The notes below the pieces were generated by a model. It did no database searches and had not been told where the DNA came from. It saw only the letters and a list, made by a program, of their open reading frames with translations. From the NCBI GenBank assembly GCA_029213045.1, contig JARGPN010000002.1:1-64000 (forward strand): a stretch of DNA of 64,000 bases, in the 5' to 3' direction. The DNA comes from Alcanivoracaceae bacterium (GTDB taxonomy: Bacteria; Pseudomonadota; Gammaproteobacteria; Pseudomonadales; Alcanivoracaceae). This document shows positions 54,046-62,523 of the stretch, one piece after another. How positions within the stretch are numbered: the stretch's first letter is position 1; each line of letters starts with the position of its first letter. The translations under genes were made by a program, and so were the position numbers.

Positions 54046-55907
54046 TGCGACTGTTGTTATGCCTGCTTTGCTGCCTGCCGATCATTGCGACGGCCGAGGA
54101 GGCGCTATTTGATGCTGTCTGCCTCGGCGACACCGCCATTCAAGCCGCGCTCGATAACGGTGCAGACGCCGATCAGCGAGACGCTGAAGGACAAACGGCG
54201 CTGCATCGATTGTTTCGCTGTGGTGCGAACGCGGACGATCCAGCCTTTCACCAAGCCACACGTATTCTGCTTGACGCCGGCGCACCGCTAGACATTGTCG
54301 ACCAACAAGGACGCACACCGCTGCATGCAGCGCTGGAACATGTTGCCGAGCAAACATCCGCGGTTAACCTCTACATAGACGGTGCACGGCTTCTTATTGC
54401 CCGTGGCGCTGACCCGAAGCGTGCAGACAATAACGGCGTGCAGCCATTACATCTCGCCGCCGCAGAACCCAACGCCATTGTCAGCCAACTGCTGCTCGAC
54501 CTCGGCGCTGATCCTTACAGCGAGGATGCCAACGGCTATGACGCTCTCTGGTATGCGCTGGCTGCTGAGCGCAACCTCACCACCTTCGCGCTGCTATTTC
54601 AGCAACGCGCTGCGCAATTGGATGGCACCGCGCTTGCTGATATCGCCAAACAAACTGCCCATCGCGGCCAGTACGCAAAACTGAATTTAATTTTGGAAAT
54701 CGCACCGACAATACAGCTGCCGCCGAGCGCTGCCACACAGGCACTGGCTGAAGCAATTTGGCAAGGTGCTGTTTTGCCGACACTGGAACGCATAAACGCA
54801 GCCGGCGCAGAGGCCGAATCGCTACAGCAATTAGATCAACGTGATTTAGCGTGGCGACTCGCCGCTTTACATCGTGAGGACGAATTACGCTGGCTTATTG
54901 CGCACGGCTGGGACATCAATGTATTGCCGTACAGCGGCTATCCATCGCTTTATTTTGCCGACGATATCGCTGTAACAATGTTGCTCGCCGCTGGCGCAAA
55001 TCCAAATTTAAGAGGTGATATCGAAGGCACGGTGCTCACGCCCACCGCAACAGCGAAAGATGAGTACGCCGATATCAATATTCACACCAGCCAAGGCCGT
55101 AGCACCGCGTTATTTGATGCAGGCTATGAACCTAAATTTGATGCCCTGGGCCAATCAGATTTAGCACTGGCCATCGGCAATGATGACTTATGGTTAGTGC
55201 GGCAGTTATTAACGCGTCAAACATTAAGCGTCGTGGATTATGAAAAAGCCGTAGTGCTCGCATTACGTCAAGGGCGCCTACCGTTAATACAATCCGTACT
55301 GCGCGCCTCGCCGATTGAATTAAAAAACTCCCCACTTGTGCTGACCCAATATTTGCTCAGTGAAAACCCTGATCCAGTGATATTGGAAACGTTACTCATT
55401 GCAGGTGCCGACCCCAATGCCGTACACAGCAGCGATGACCCCGCATTATTGCTAGCAGCACGGCGCCAGCTTTGGCCGCTGGTAAGCGTATTATTACAAC
55501 ACGGCGCAGACCCAACACTTGCCAACGCGCAAGGCTGCACCTTGCGTTGCTATGAATGGTCAATGCCAGAAAACCTGCAAGCGCAATTACACAAGCCCGA
55601 AGGTTTGCAATGGCAAGCGCCGACACTCGATCAACATCCAGGCGGCTTTTTTGCGCTGGCGATGATTCCGACATTAATGATTTGGATTTTTACACTGGCG
55701 TGGCGACTTGTTAAACATCAGTCGTTGATCGCGCCCACTCTGTGGTTGAGCGGCGCATTAATCAGTGCAGTTTTAACAGGTGGCGCATTGTTTTATCAAT
55801 GCGACCCATGCGTATTGCAATCAGCATTTTTGCAATCTGTGCTAACGGCACTGGTGGCCGTCAGCGGATATTTTCTTTGTATGGTGGCAACGCATTCGCG
55901 TCAGTAA
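54045..55907 (+). CDS. Ankyrin-repeat membrane protein
   Basis: 620 residues. Signal peptide about 1-17, then ankyrin repeats between about 30 and 520 (EGQTALHRLFRCGANAD, QGRTPLHAALEHV, NGVQPLHLAAAEPNA, DDPALLLAARRQLWPLVSVLLQHGADP). Two to three C-terminal transmembrane helices (about 543-562, 570-585, 597-615). The repeats therefore face the periplasm or cytoplasm depending on topology. Stop overlaps the convergent gene by 7 bp. Function unknown. Confidence 0.87.
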   Translation: MRLLLCLLCCLPIIATAEEALFDAVCLGDTAIQAALDNGADADQRDAEGQTALHRLFRCGANADDPAFHQATRILLDAGAPLDIVDQQGRTPLHAALEHVAEQTSAVNLYIDGARLLIARGADPKRADNNGVQPLHLAAAEPNAIVSQLLLDLGADPYSEDANGYDALWYALAAERNLTTFALLFQQRAAQLDGTALADIAKQTAHRGQYAKLNLILEIAPTIQLPPSAATQALAEAIWQGAVLPTLERINAAGAEAESLQQLDQRDLAWRLAALHREDELRWLIAHGWDINVLPYSGYPSLYFADDIAVTMLLAAGANPNLRGDIEGTVLTPTATAKDEYADINIHTSQGRSTALFDAGYEPKFDALGQSDLALAIGNDDLWLVRQLLTRQTLSVVDYEKAVVLALRQGRLPLIQSVLRASPIELKNSPLVLTQYLLSENPDPVILETLLIAGADPNAVHSSDDPALLLAARRQLWPLVSVLLQHGADPTLANAQGCTLRCYEWSMPENLQAQLHKPEGLQWQAPTLDQHPGGFFALAMIPTLMIWIFTLAWRLVKHQSLIAPTLWLSGALISAVLTGGALFYQCDPCVLQSAFLQSVLTALVAVSGYFLCMVATHSRQ

Positions 55908-56440
55908 TTTGCCGCGCTAAGATGACGCACAGCGGAATTTTTTTCTATTCCGATCGACGGCTCTAAGCGCTGCGCCATCCAAATCGGGCCGCACATTGCT
56001 TCAACATGTGCTGCCGCACGGCGACGGCTATTTGCCTTTTTAACAACACTTGGATATTTACTGCCATACGCCAAACCTTCGCCGTCCTCGTCAGACGCTG
56101 CGTGATAACTTCCGACAAAATCCAGCGCATTGGGCGCACACGATACGGCATTTAAAACATCTCGCGTGATCCACGCGTTGGGATTATTTTTTTGATCTTG
56201 CTCGTGCACCAACGCCCAGCTGGTCGACATTTTCTCCGCCTGAACCCCTGCGGCTTGCACACCGTGCAACATGCCTTGCAGCCATGCCTGGCATAAATCA
56301 CTGTCGACATTGCTATCACAGGACTGCTGAATGCGTTGCTCCAACGCAAGATAGCGATCCAACTGGCGTTGCTCCGCGGAATCCGCGTGCAACAAAGAAA
56401 TGGGTAACAAGCTAACAATCACAATGCCTAGCGCTTTCAT
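55901..56440 (-). CDS. Small exported protein, cysteine-containing
   Basis: 179 residues from the ATG giving MKALGIVIVS (a TTG two codons upstream is possible). Signal peptide about 1-20. Mature part has four cysteines (CDSN, DLCQAW, VSCAPN, EAMCGPIW), which could form two disulfides, as in Rap1a/Tai-type periplasmic proteins. The resemblance is only by size and Cys spacing. Overlaps the ankyrin gene's 3' end. Confidence 0.65.
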   Translation of the reverse strand: MKALGIVIVSLLPISLLHADSAEQRQLDRYLALEQRIQQSCDSNVDSDLCQAWLQGMLHGVQAAGVQAEKMSTSWALVHEQDQKNNPNAWITRDVLNAVSCAPNALDFVGSYHAASDEDGEGLAYGSKYPSVVKKANSRRRAAAHVEAMCGPIWMAQRLEPSIGIEKNSAVRHLSAANY

Positions 56441-56781
56441 AAGCAATCATCCCTGTGCCGTGTCCGTCCTTTGCCTTTGCCTTCTATCTTTTGAGACGGA
56501 GGCGCGTCAATGCATTTCGTTAGAGCACAGAATGCGCCGAGATTGTCTGCCAGAACAATAGCTAATGTCTTACATTTATCCACGGCAAGGCCGTCATGCT
56601 GATGTTTTCTGGGTTTTCTGCCGTACTATTTTTTTGTAATTTTTCGGTAAGCTTTCTGCACAAATGTATAAGAAAATCGCCACTGTTAATCACCGCTTAC
56701 CGCGGACGCCCCGCCACGCCTTTGCCTTACTGCACTCTTCAAAGTTTCTCCTAGACTACCCAGCACAACACGGGAGTCCGC
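56441..56781. other. Intergenic region before comM
   Basis: 340 bp with no gene. Contains a T-rich tract near 56630-56645; no clear promoter pair or repeat seen. Confidence 0.4.
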
Positions 56782-58260
56782 ATGGGGATATCGCTAATAC
56801 ACACGCGTGCGCAAATTGGGGTGGATGCGCCCTGCGTACAGGTAGAGACACATCTTGGCCCCGGCTTACCGGCGTTTCATATTGTTGGCCTTCCAGAAGC
56901 CGCCGTGCGTGAAAGTCGCGACCGTGTCCGCTCTGCAATTGTGAACAGTGGGTTTCAATTTCCGCAACAACGCATCACGGTTAACTTGGCGCCCGCAGAT
57001 TTACCTAAAGATGGCGGCCGTTTTGATTTGCCCATCGCCCTCGGCATTCTTTGCGCGAGCAAACAATTACCGGAAACACAGCGGCAAGAAGAATTTCTCG
57101 GCGAATTAGCCTTGTCCGGTGATTTACGTCCGGTTCGCGGCGTGCTGGCCGCCGCACTGGCTAGCGGGAAAGAAAGTCGCTGTTTAATTGTTCCGTACGA
57201 CAACGCGCAAGAAGCATCGTTGTGTAAATACACGGAAGTGCGCGCGGCCAAATCGTTACTCGAAGTGTGCGCACATTGGCGCAACCTCGAACCGTTAAGC
57301 ACCATCGAGCCGCTCACTATTTCGCAACGCCCGACGCACACCGCATGTTTGTCACAGGTACGCGGACAATTTCAAGCACGTCGCGCATTAGAAATTGCCG
57401 CCAGCGGTGGCCATTCATTATTAATGAGCGGCCCGCCGGGCAGCGGTAAAAGTATGCTCGCCAGTCGGCTTCCAGGATTGCTGCCGCCGTTAGACGAAAC
57501 CGACGCGCTAGAAGTTGCCGCCGTGCATTCATTGCACCGCAGCAGACGCCCCGATGAATTCTACGCGCGCCCGTTCCGCGCACCTCATCACACCGCCTCC
57601 GCAGTCGCACTTGTGGGCGGCGGCAGCAGACCAAAACCCGGCGAAATTTCATTAGCGCATCACGGCGTTTTATTTTTAGATGAGTTGCCTGAATTTGATC
57701 GAAAAGTGTTGGAGGTTTTGAGAGAGCCGTTGGAAACCGGAGAAGTGAATATTTCTCGCGCCACGCAGCAGGCGGTTTTTCCCGCGCGCTTTCAATTAGT
57801 CACGGCAATGAACCCATGCCCGTGTGGCTATCTCGGCGACCCGAAAAAAAGCTGCGGCTATCACTGCGAAAAAGCCAAGCGTTATCAGGGAAAGATTTCC
57901 GGGCCGTTTTTGGACCGCATTGACTTACAACTCGAAGTACACGCTGTCCGCGCTGACGAACTGTTAGATTCTGCGGACGGCGAATCAACCGAAACCGTCA
58001 GCAAGAGAGTGCAAGCAACCCGAAAGCGGCAGCTTTATCGGCAGGGAAAATTAAATCATTTATTAGAATCGGATGAATTAAAAATGATTATTCATCCGCA
58101 TCGCGAATGGCTCGCCAACGCCATGGATAGACTTTCTATTTCAGCACGCGCCCTGCACCGTATTGCACGAGTAGCGCGCACACTCGCGGATATGGAAGGT
58201 AATGACGCCGTTACGCAAACTCATTTACAAGAAGCGCTCGGTTTTCGCATTCAGAATTAG
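56782..58260 (+). CDS. comM: YifB/ComM family AAA+ ATPase
   Basis: 492 residues, ribosome site GGGAG. N-terminal ChlI domain (HIVGLPEAAVRESRDRVRSAI), Walker A GPPGSGKS at 217-224, Walker B GVLFLDELPEF, and AMNPCPCGYLGD, the family zinc-like motif. ComM is a hexameric helicase that aids branch migration in natural transformation; YifB proteins are widespread even in non-competent species. Confidence 0.95.
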   Translation: MGISLIHTRAQIGVDAPCVQVETHLGPGLPAFHIVGLPEAAVRESRDRVRSAIVNSGFQFPQQRITVNLAPADLPKDGGRFDLPIALGILCASKQLPETQRQEEFLGELALSGDLRPVRGVLAAALASGKESRCLIVPYDNAQEASLCKYTEVRAAKSLLEVCAHWRNLEPLSTIEPLTISQRPTHTACLSQVRGQFQARRALEIAASGGHSLLMSGPPGSGKSMLASRLPGLLPPLDETDALEVAAVHSLHRSRRPDEFYARPFRAPHHTASAVALVGGGSRPKPGEISLAHHGVLFLDELPEFDRKVLEVLREPLETGEVNISRATQQAVFPARFQLVTAMNPCPCGYLGDPKKSCGYHCEKAKRYQGKISGPFLDRIDLQLEVHAVRADELLDSADGESTETVSKRVQATRKRQLYRQGKLNHLLESDELKMIIHPHREWLANAMDRLSISARALHRIARVARTLADMEGNDAVTQTHLQEALGFRIQN

Positions 58261-58264
58261 CGCG

Positions 58265-59155
58265 CTAAAGCAGCCAAGCCAAATATGTACTGAATGAATG
58301 CCTACCAGTTTCGTGGCTCTTGGATGCACCGACACTTAGTGCAACATGCGGCGTCAACCAGACATCTACGTCGGCACCAAACGTACGCCCGATTGTTTTT
58401 CCGCCACTAAGTGAGTGACCAAAGCCACCAGAAACAGAAAAGTACTCATTCAGCGCATGCTCATACCCTATTGACCACCCAGTTGAGTAACGGCGATCCT
58501 CATCATTAAAGGTAGGCAATGAAGACGTCTCAATCGGCGTCGGCGAAAAATAGCTATAGATCGTATAGTTGCCAGACAATTCGGACTCATAATCAATGCG
58601 AGTGCGCCCCACAGAAATATAAGGCGTTGAGTAAGCCCCGCCAAGAACGCTCCAGGTGAGAGACGTCCCAAGCGATTTCTGATCAACTAAACGTTTCGAC
58701 TCCACCAGCGCATACTCGTTACTTAAAAACGGCCCTGGTAGCCGCAGGGTGTCGAAATTAATCTTGTAGCTTCCTCTGCCTGCCCCGACGCCCCATGAAA
58801 AGTAGTCGTTCAACCGCAACGTAAAACCGATCCCGCTAGAAATATCGAAATCCGCCTTATAGCCATCTCCGTGATCACTGGAAGCTTGTGAAATTGACGC
58901 CTTAAGGCGCGTAGTCGGACCTAAGCGCTTCCTAAGTGTTTCTCCTCGTGGACGCGATGTCGGAGATTGGCTTTCAGTAGAACCTTCGAGATTATCGGTT
59001 TCTTGACGGCTTTCATCGCTTGAAAAATCCAGCGGCACATCTGAATCATCGGATATGGCTTCTAATGCGGCGGCCGAGCTTGAAAAGGTAAAACCCCAAA
59101 AACCTAGCGCGCAGGCAACGACCACCGCGTGTCGCGTCATCCAATAACGATTCAT
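58265..59155 (-). CDS. Outer-membrane beta-barrel protein, paralogue 1
   Basis: 296 residues from the ATG giving MNRYWMTRHAV, after GGGGGA. Signal peptide about 1-30, then an acidic Ser-rich linker (about 31-75) and a barrel domain. YSYFSPTPIE, RRYSTGWSIGYEHALNEYFSVSGGF match paralogue 2. Ends LAWLL rather than Phe. Adjacent to the paralogue, same strand. Transport or adhesion function unknown. Confidence 0.75.
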   Translation of the reverse strand: MNRYWMTRHAVVVACALGFWGFTFSSSAAALEAISDDSDVPLDFSSDESRQETDNLEGSTESQSPTSRPRGETLRKRLGPTTRLKASISQASSDHGDGYKADFDISSGIGFTLRLNDYFSWGVGAGRGSYKINFDTLRLPGPFLSNEYALVESKRLVDQKSLGTSLTWSVLGGAYSTPYISVGRTRIDYESELSGNYTIYSYFSPTPIETSSLPTFNDEDRRYSTGWSIGYEHALNEYFSVSGGFGHSLSGGKTIGRTFGADVDVWLTPHVALSVGASKSHETGRHSFSTYLAWLL

Positions 59156-59423
59156 ATTTCCCCCAGGAAATAAACTGTGCCGACATTGAACGAATGCAAC
59201 TGTCGGCTCGCGCAATAACGCGCGGCCCCTATATGTGCACAAAATGTACGCGCAAGCATGATGTCAAAATGAAATCGGAGCACACCAAATGACTATCTGT
59301 ATGCGCCAAAGAGATGCGAAGTTTACTTGGAATGGATTGAAATTAGAAATTAATCAGAACTAGAAAGCCGCCCGCACTAACAGCGAATATGTGCGAGAGG
59401 CTTTCCAGTTAATACGTTAAACA

Positions 59424-60341
59424 CTAAAAAGTAACGTAGAGGTTTCCAAAGAATGAGGTGATTTCCGAATCGTAGCCGCGCCCTGCGCCCAGCCCTAGGG
59501 CGATGTTTTTGGAAGCCCACATATTCACTTCAGCTTCCATGCCTCTATCATTCATACCATGACTTATATTGTGGTAAAAACCGCCCGAGACAGAAAAGAA
59601 GCTATTCGCAGCATGCTCATAACCCGCGAACCAAGACGTAATATAGCGACGCAAGTCGTCGGTGTTTAATTTTGTTGTTTGAACGCTAAGCGGCGTCGAT
59701 GAAAAAAAGCTGTATAGCGCATCACGTTGCACAAAGCTGCGTTCGGTATTCTCTAACTGACGAGATACACGCAGGAACGGCGTCGACTCGGCCTTACCAA
59801 ACACTTCCCACGTTAAGCCCACTGAGTAATTTTCTCGATCCAACGCCCCACTTACGTCACTTAGCGTGTATTGCAAAGCGCCAAGATTCACCGTGCGCTG
59901 TGTGTCGTAGGAAATACTCCCTTTGCCCTGAAGCAGGCTGACTTGCCCGGAGAAATATTCATTGAAGTGATACGAGGCGCCTAGCGTAAACGCAGGATCC
60001 TGATCGAGCGTATACCCGTCGGCATCTTTATTGGAATAAGTGCGCATGCCAATGCGAGCGTAATCCGCTGCGCCAACGCGGCGCGGTCTTTTTCTCTCAG
60101 CGGGTTCTGGCAATGTCCACGGCTGATTTTTTTCGCCGTCCTTGCGGGCCGGTACAGTTGTCTCGCCTAAGTCTGCCAGCGGGGCGTCATCTTTCTCGCC
60201 CTCGTCTGTTGTCGCTGCATCCGGCCAAGGCATCGTATCGTCGCCATCTAAGGCCAATGCAGACAGCGGCATCAGTAAAACAAGGCTACCCAGAGCGCCA
60301 CATAGGACATGCGCCGCACCAATCAATTTCAACGTTTTCAT
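59424..60341 (-). CDS. Outer-membrane beta-barrel protein, paralogue 2
   Basis: 305 residues from the ATG giving MKTLKLIGAAH with TGGGGGC ribosome site; the frame is open 60 codons further upstream. Signal peptide about 1-28, acidic linker, barrel ending FGNLYVTF with the C-terminal Phe of outer membrane proteins. YSFFSSTPLS, RRYITSWFAGYEHAANSFFSVSGGF align with paralogue 1. A tandem duplication about 270 bp apart. Confidence 0.78.
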   Translation of the reverse strand: MKTLKLIGAAHVLCGALGSLVLLMPLSALALDGDDTMPWPDAATTDEGEKDDAPLADLGETTVPARKDGEKNQPWTLPEPAERKRPRRVGAADYARIGMRTYSNKDADGYTLDQDPAFTLGASYHFNEYFSGQVSLLQGKGSISYDTQRTVNLGALQYTLSDVSGALDRENYSVGLTWEVFGKAESTPFLRVSRQLENTERSFVQRDALYSFFSSTPLSVQTTKLNTDDLRRYITSWFAGYEHAANSFFSVSGGFYHNISHGMNDRGMEAEVNMWASKNIALGLGAGRGYDSEITSFFGNLYVTF

Positions 60342-60698
60342 TTTGCCCCCAAGGCAATGCTCGTTCTTATTATTCGTCGTTCGCAGCATTGAGCCGCGAC
60401 TTGCGGCACATACCACCCTCTCAGCGGGGTTCTCATAGCGCGCAACCATGGATGCTATCAGCAATAGCACCGCATCCAAATCGGGCAATTCTCCTAGATA
60501 CAGACGCCCAAGTGCAGGCATGGAACGGCTCTAAACGGACATCTCCCCATATGCGGCGACATTCAAAATGCCATGCTGGGGGACTACAGGATATACAGAA
60601 TACGGACAGCACCCCCCCTAAACAGGGGGCTGCTCTTACTGTCGCATCGCGCCATTATCGTAGAGGGGAAATCCAAATTACATTTACGGAGATTACGG
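60342..60698. other. Divergent promoter region
   Basis: 357 bp between paralogue 2 and the exported protein at 60699. No gene is supported: frames across it lack ribosome sites. No clear promoter or repeat identified. Confidence 0.4.
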
Positions 60699-61724
60699 AT
60701 GAAATGGAAGGCCATTATCGGGGCGACATTGTTGGCAGCCAGCTCGGTTGCTTGGTGCGGACCGGAAGACAAAATCAGCGGCAATGACGTATTTACCCAG
60801 CCAAAAAAAGAATTTGAATTCGGCAAGCTGAAGTACCTAAAAAAGTCGGACACCATCATTATTCCAACGGTAGTGGTACGACTGCAGAACTGGGGAACAC
60901 AAGGCGCCATGTCACAAACACGTGGCAATGCAGCAACGCAAACTGCTAAAGCGCGATCCACCCTGACAGTGGCCGTGGATCCGAAAGTCGCACAAGAACT
61001 TGCCACCTCATTGCAAAAAGACTTGGTCGAGAAAATGCGTGCAGCGGGCTGGAAGGTGCTGACAGAAGCGGATATTCGCGACAGCAAGTCCTATCAAAAA
61101 TTGAAATGGGAAAAAGACAGCGAGCTGGGCCAAGGCTTAGACGTAGAAAAGGCCGACGGTAAAGTGTTTGGCATCGGCACGGCAGATAGCTCAGGCAGTG
61201 GTTACTACATTGCCGTTCCCGAAGGCCAGAAGATGCTGAAATACGGCATTACCGGGCCAGCGTGGGCAATGAAAAAAGTCGCGAAGGAATTTAAGGCCAG
61301 CCTGTTTATTCCTACTTACACCATCAACACCATGTACTTTGACGCCGATGAAGACACCAGCATCTTTGGTAATCGCGCCAGTGCATCCGTTGATTCCGGC
61401 CCACTGGTTATGCTGGAAAATGTCTCGGTCATCTATTTGAATCCTAAGTTTGCTGGCAGCGGTATGTCACTGACGGGCAAAGGCATGTATCGCAATAATG
61501 GCGTTGCAGGCGGTGAAGTTAAACAGGCCAAAGACACCTCACCTTCGGCAGCAAATGCGCTAGGCGCCATGTTCCGTGCAGTGGGTGGCGCAGGCATTAA
61601 AGCAAGTTCTTCAGAGATGGTAATTGAGTCAGATGAAGCCGTGCTGAAAGCCGAAGCGCTGCGCTTGGCTAAGGGTTACAACGATATCGCCGCTCGTGCT
61701 AGCGCGCTGTATATCGGCAAGTAA
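60699..61724 (+). CDS. Exported protein of unknown function
   Basis: 341 residues from the ATG giving MKWKAIIGATLLAAS, after ACGGAG. Signal peptide about 1-19. Mature part includes TIIIPTVVVRLQNWGTQGAMSQ, DLVEKMRAAGWKVLTEADI and ALGAMFRAVGGAGIKASS. It reads as a soluble periplasmic or secreted protein with alpha/beta character. No family recognised. Divergent from the barrel pair. Confidence 0.8.
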   Translation: MKWKAIIGATLLAASSVAWCGPEDKISGNDVFTQPKKEFEFGKLKYLKKSDTIIIPTVVVRLQNWGTQGAMSQTRGNAATQTAKARSTLTVAVDPKVAQELATSLQKDLVEKMRAAGWKVLTEADIRDSKSYQKLKWEKDSELGQGLDVEKADGKVFGIGTADSSGSGYYIAVPEGQKMLKYGITGPAWAMKKVAKEFKASLFIPTYTINTMYFDADEDTSIFGNRASASVDSGPLVMLENVSVIYLNPKFAGSGMSLTGKGMYRNNGVAGGEVKQAKDTSPSAANALGAMFRAVGGAGIKASSSEMVIESDEAVLKAEALRLAKGYNDIAARASALYIGK

Positions 61725-61773
61725 TCACGTGGTTGTATAGATATAGCAAAGACAGCTGGGGCCTCCCCAGCTG

Positions 61774-62412
61774 TCACTCCTCAATGTTGACGATTCCTAG
61801 TTTTACTGCCTTGATCGTCGCTTCGGCGCGACTGCTTACCTGAAGTTTTCTATAGACCTGCTTTAGATAACCAGCGCCTGTATGCGCCGATATACCCATC
61901 TTTTTCGACGCATTCGGCACACTGAACCCGCGCGTAATCAAAGTAAGCAACTCTTCCTCTCGGGTAGTCAACGGCGATGCTACCGGCTCAACGGGACGAA
62001 ACTGATTGAGGATTTTCTTCGCTATAGCGGCCGACAAAGGTGGCCGCCCATCAAGAATGCCTCGCAAGTTATTGATCAGCTCATGCTCTGGCTCATCTTT
62101 CAGCACATAGCCATCCGCGCCTGCGTGGAGTGCATTAAAGAGGTTTTCTGAGTCATCGAAGATCGTAGTCACCACGCAATAGCAGTCCGGCTGCTGCTGC
62201 TTAAGCGCGCGAATAATCTCAGTACCAGAGCCATCAGGCAGGCCAAGATCAATCAGCGCTAATGACACTCTGTGCTCGTTGATCAGCCGCAACCCTTCAC
62301 CCACCGACCCTGCCTGATACACGGTGTCGGCCGCCAGCTCTTGCTGCGCCAGCCCGGCGAGCCAGGTGCGCACATCCTCAACGTCTTCAATTATTAACAC
62401 TGTGCTTGTCAT
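61774..62412 (-). CDS. NarL/LuxR-type response regulator
   Basis: 212 residues from the ATG giving MTSTVLIIEDVED; the leader before it is not coding. Receiver with phosphoacceptor Asp55 in LALIDLGLPDGSG, then a LuxR helix-turn-helix (LTTREEELLTLITRGFSVPNASKKMGIS). The last part HTGAGYLKQVYRKLQVSSRAEA departs slightly from the HTVKxH consensus. Divergent from the sensor kinase at 62524, so they are a pair. Confidence 0.93.
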   Translation of the reverse strand: MTSTVLIIEDVEDVRTWLAGLAQQELAADTVYQAGSVGEGLRLINEHRVSLALIDLGLPDGSGTEIIRALKQQQPDCYCVVTTIFDDSENLFNALHAGADGYVLKDEPEHELINNLRGILDGRPPLSAAIAKKILNQFRPVEPVASPLTTREEELLTLITRGFSVPNASKKMGISAHTGAGYLKQVYRKLQVSSRAEATIKAVKLGIVNIEE

Positions 62413-62523
62413 TGACTCTGCCAATCCCTGCAATCGTGCTGCTATCATCTCATGGCGTTTACGCTTCACAACCCCCGCGTTCGCGGGGTGAATACAAAGC
62501 GGCACCTAAAGGATTGATCAACT

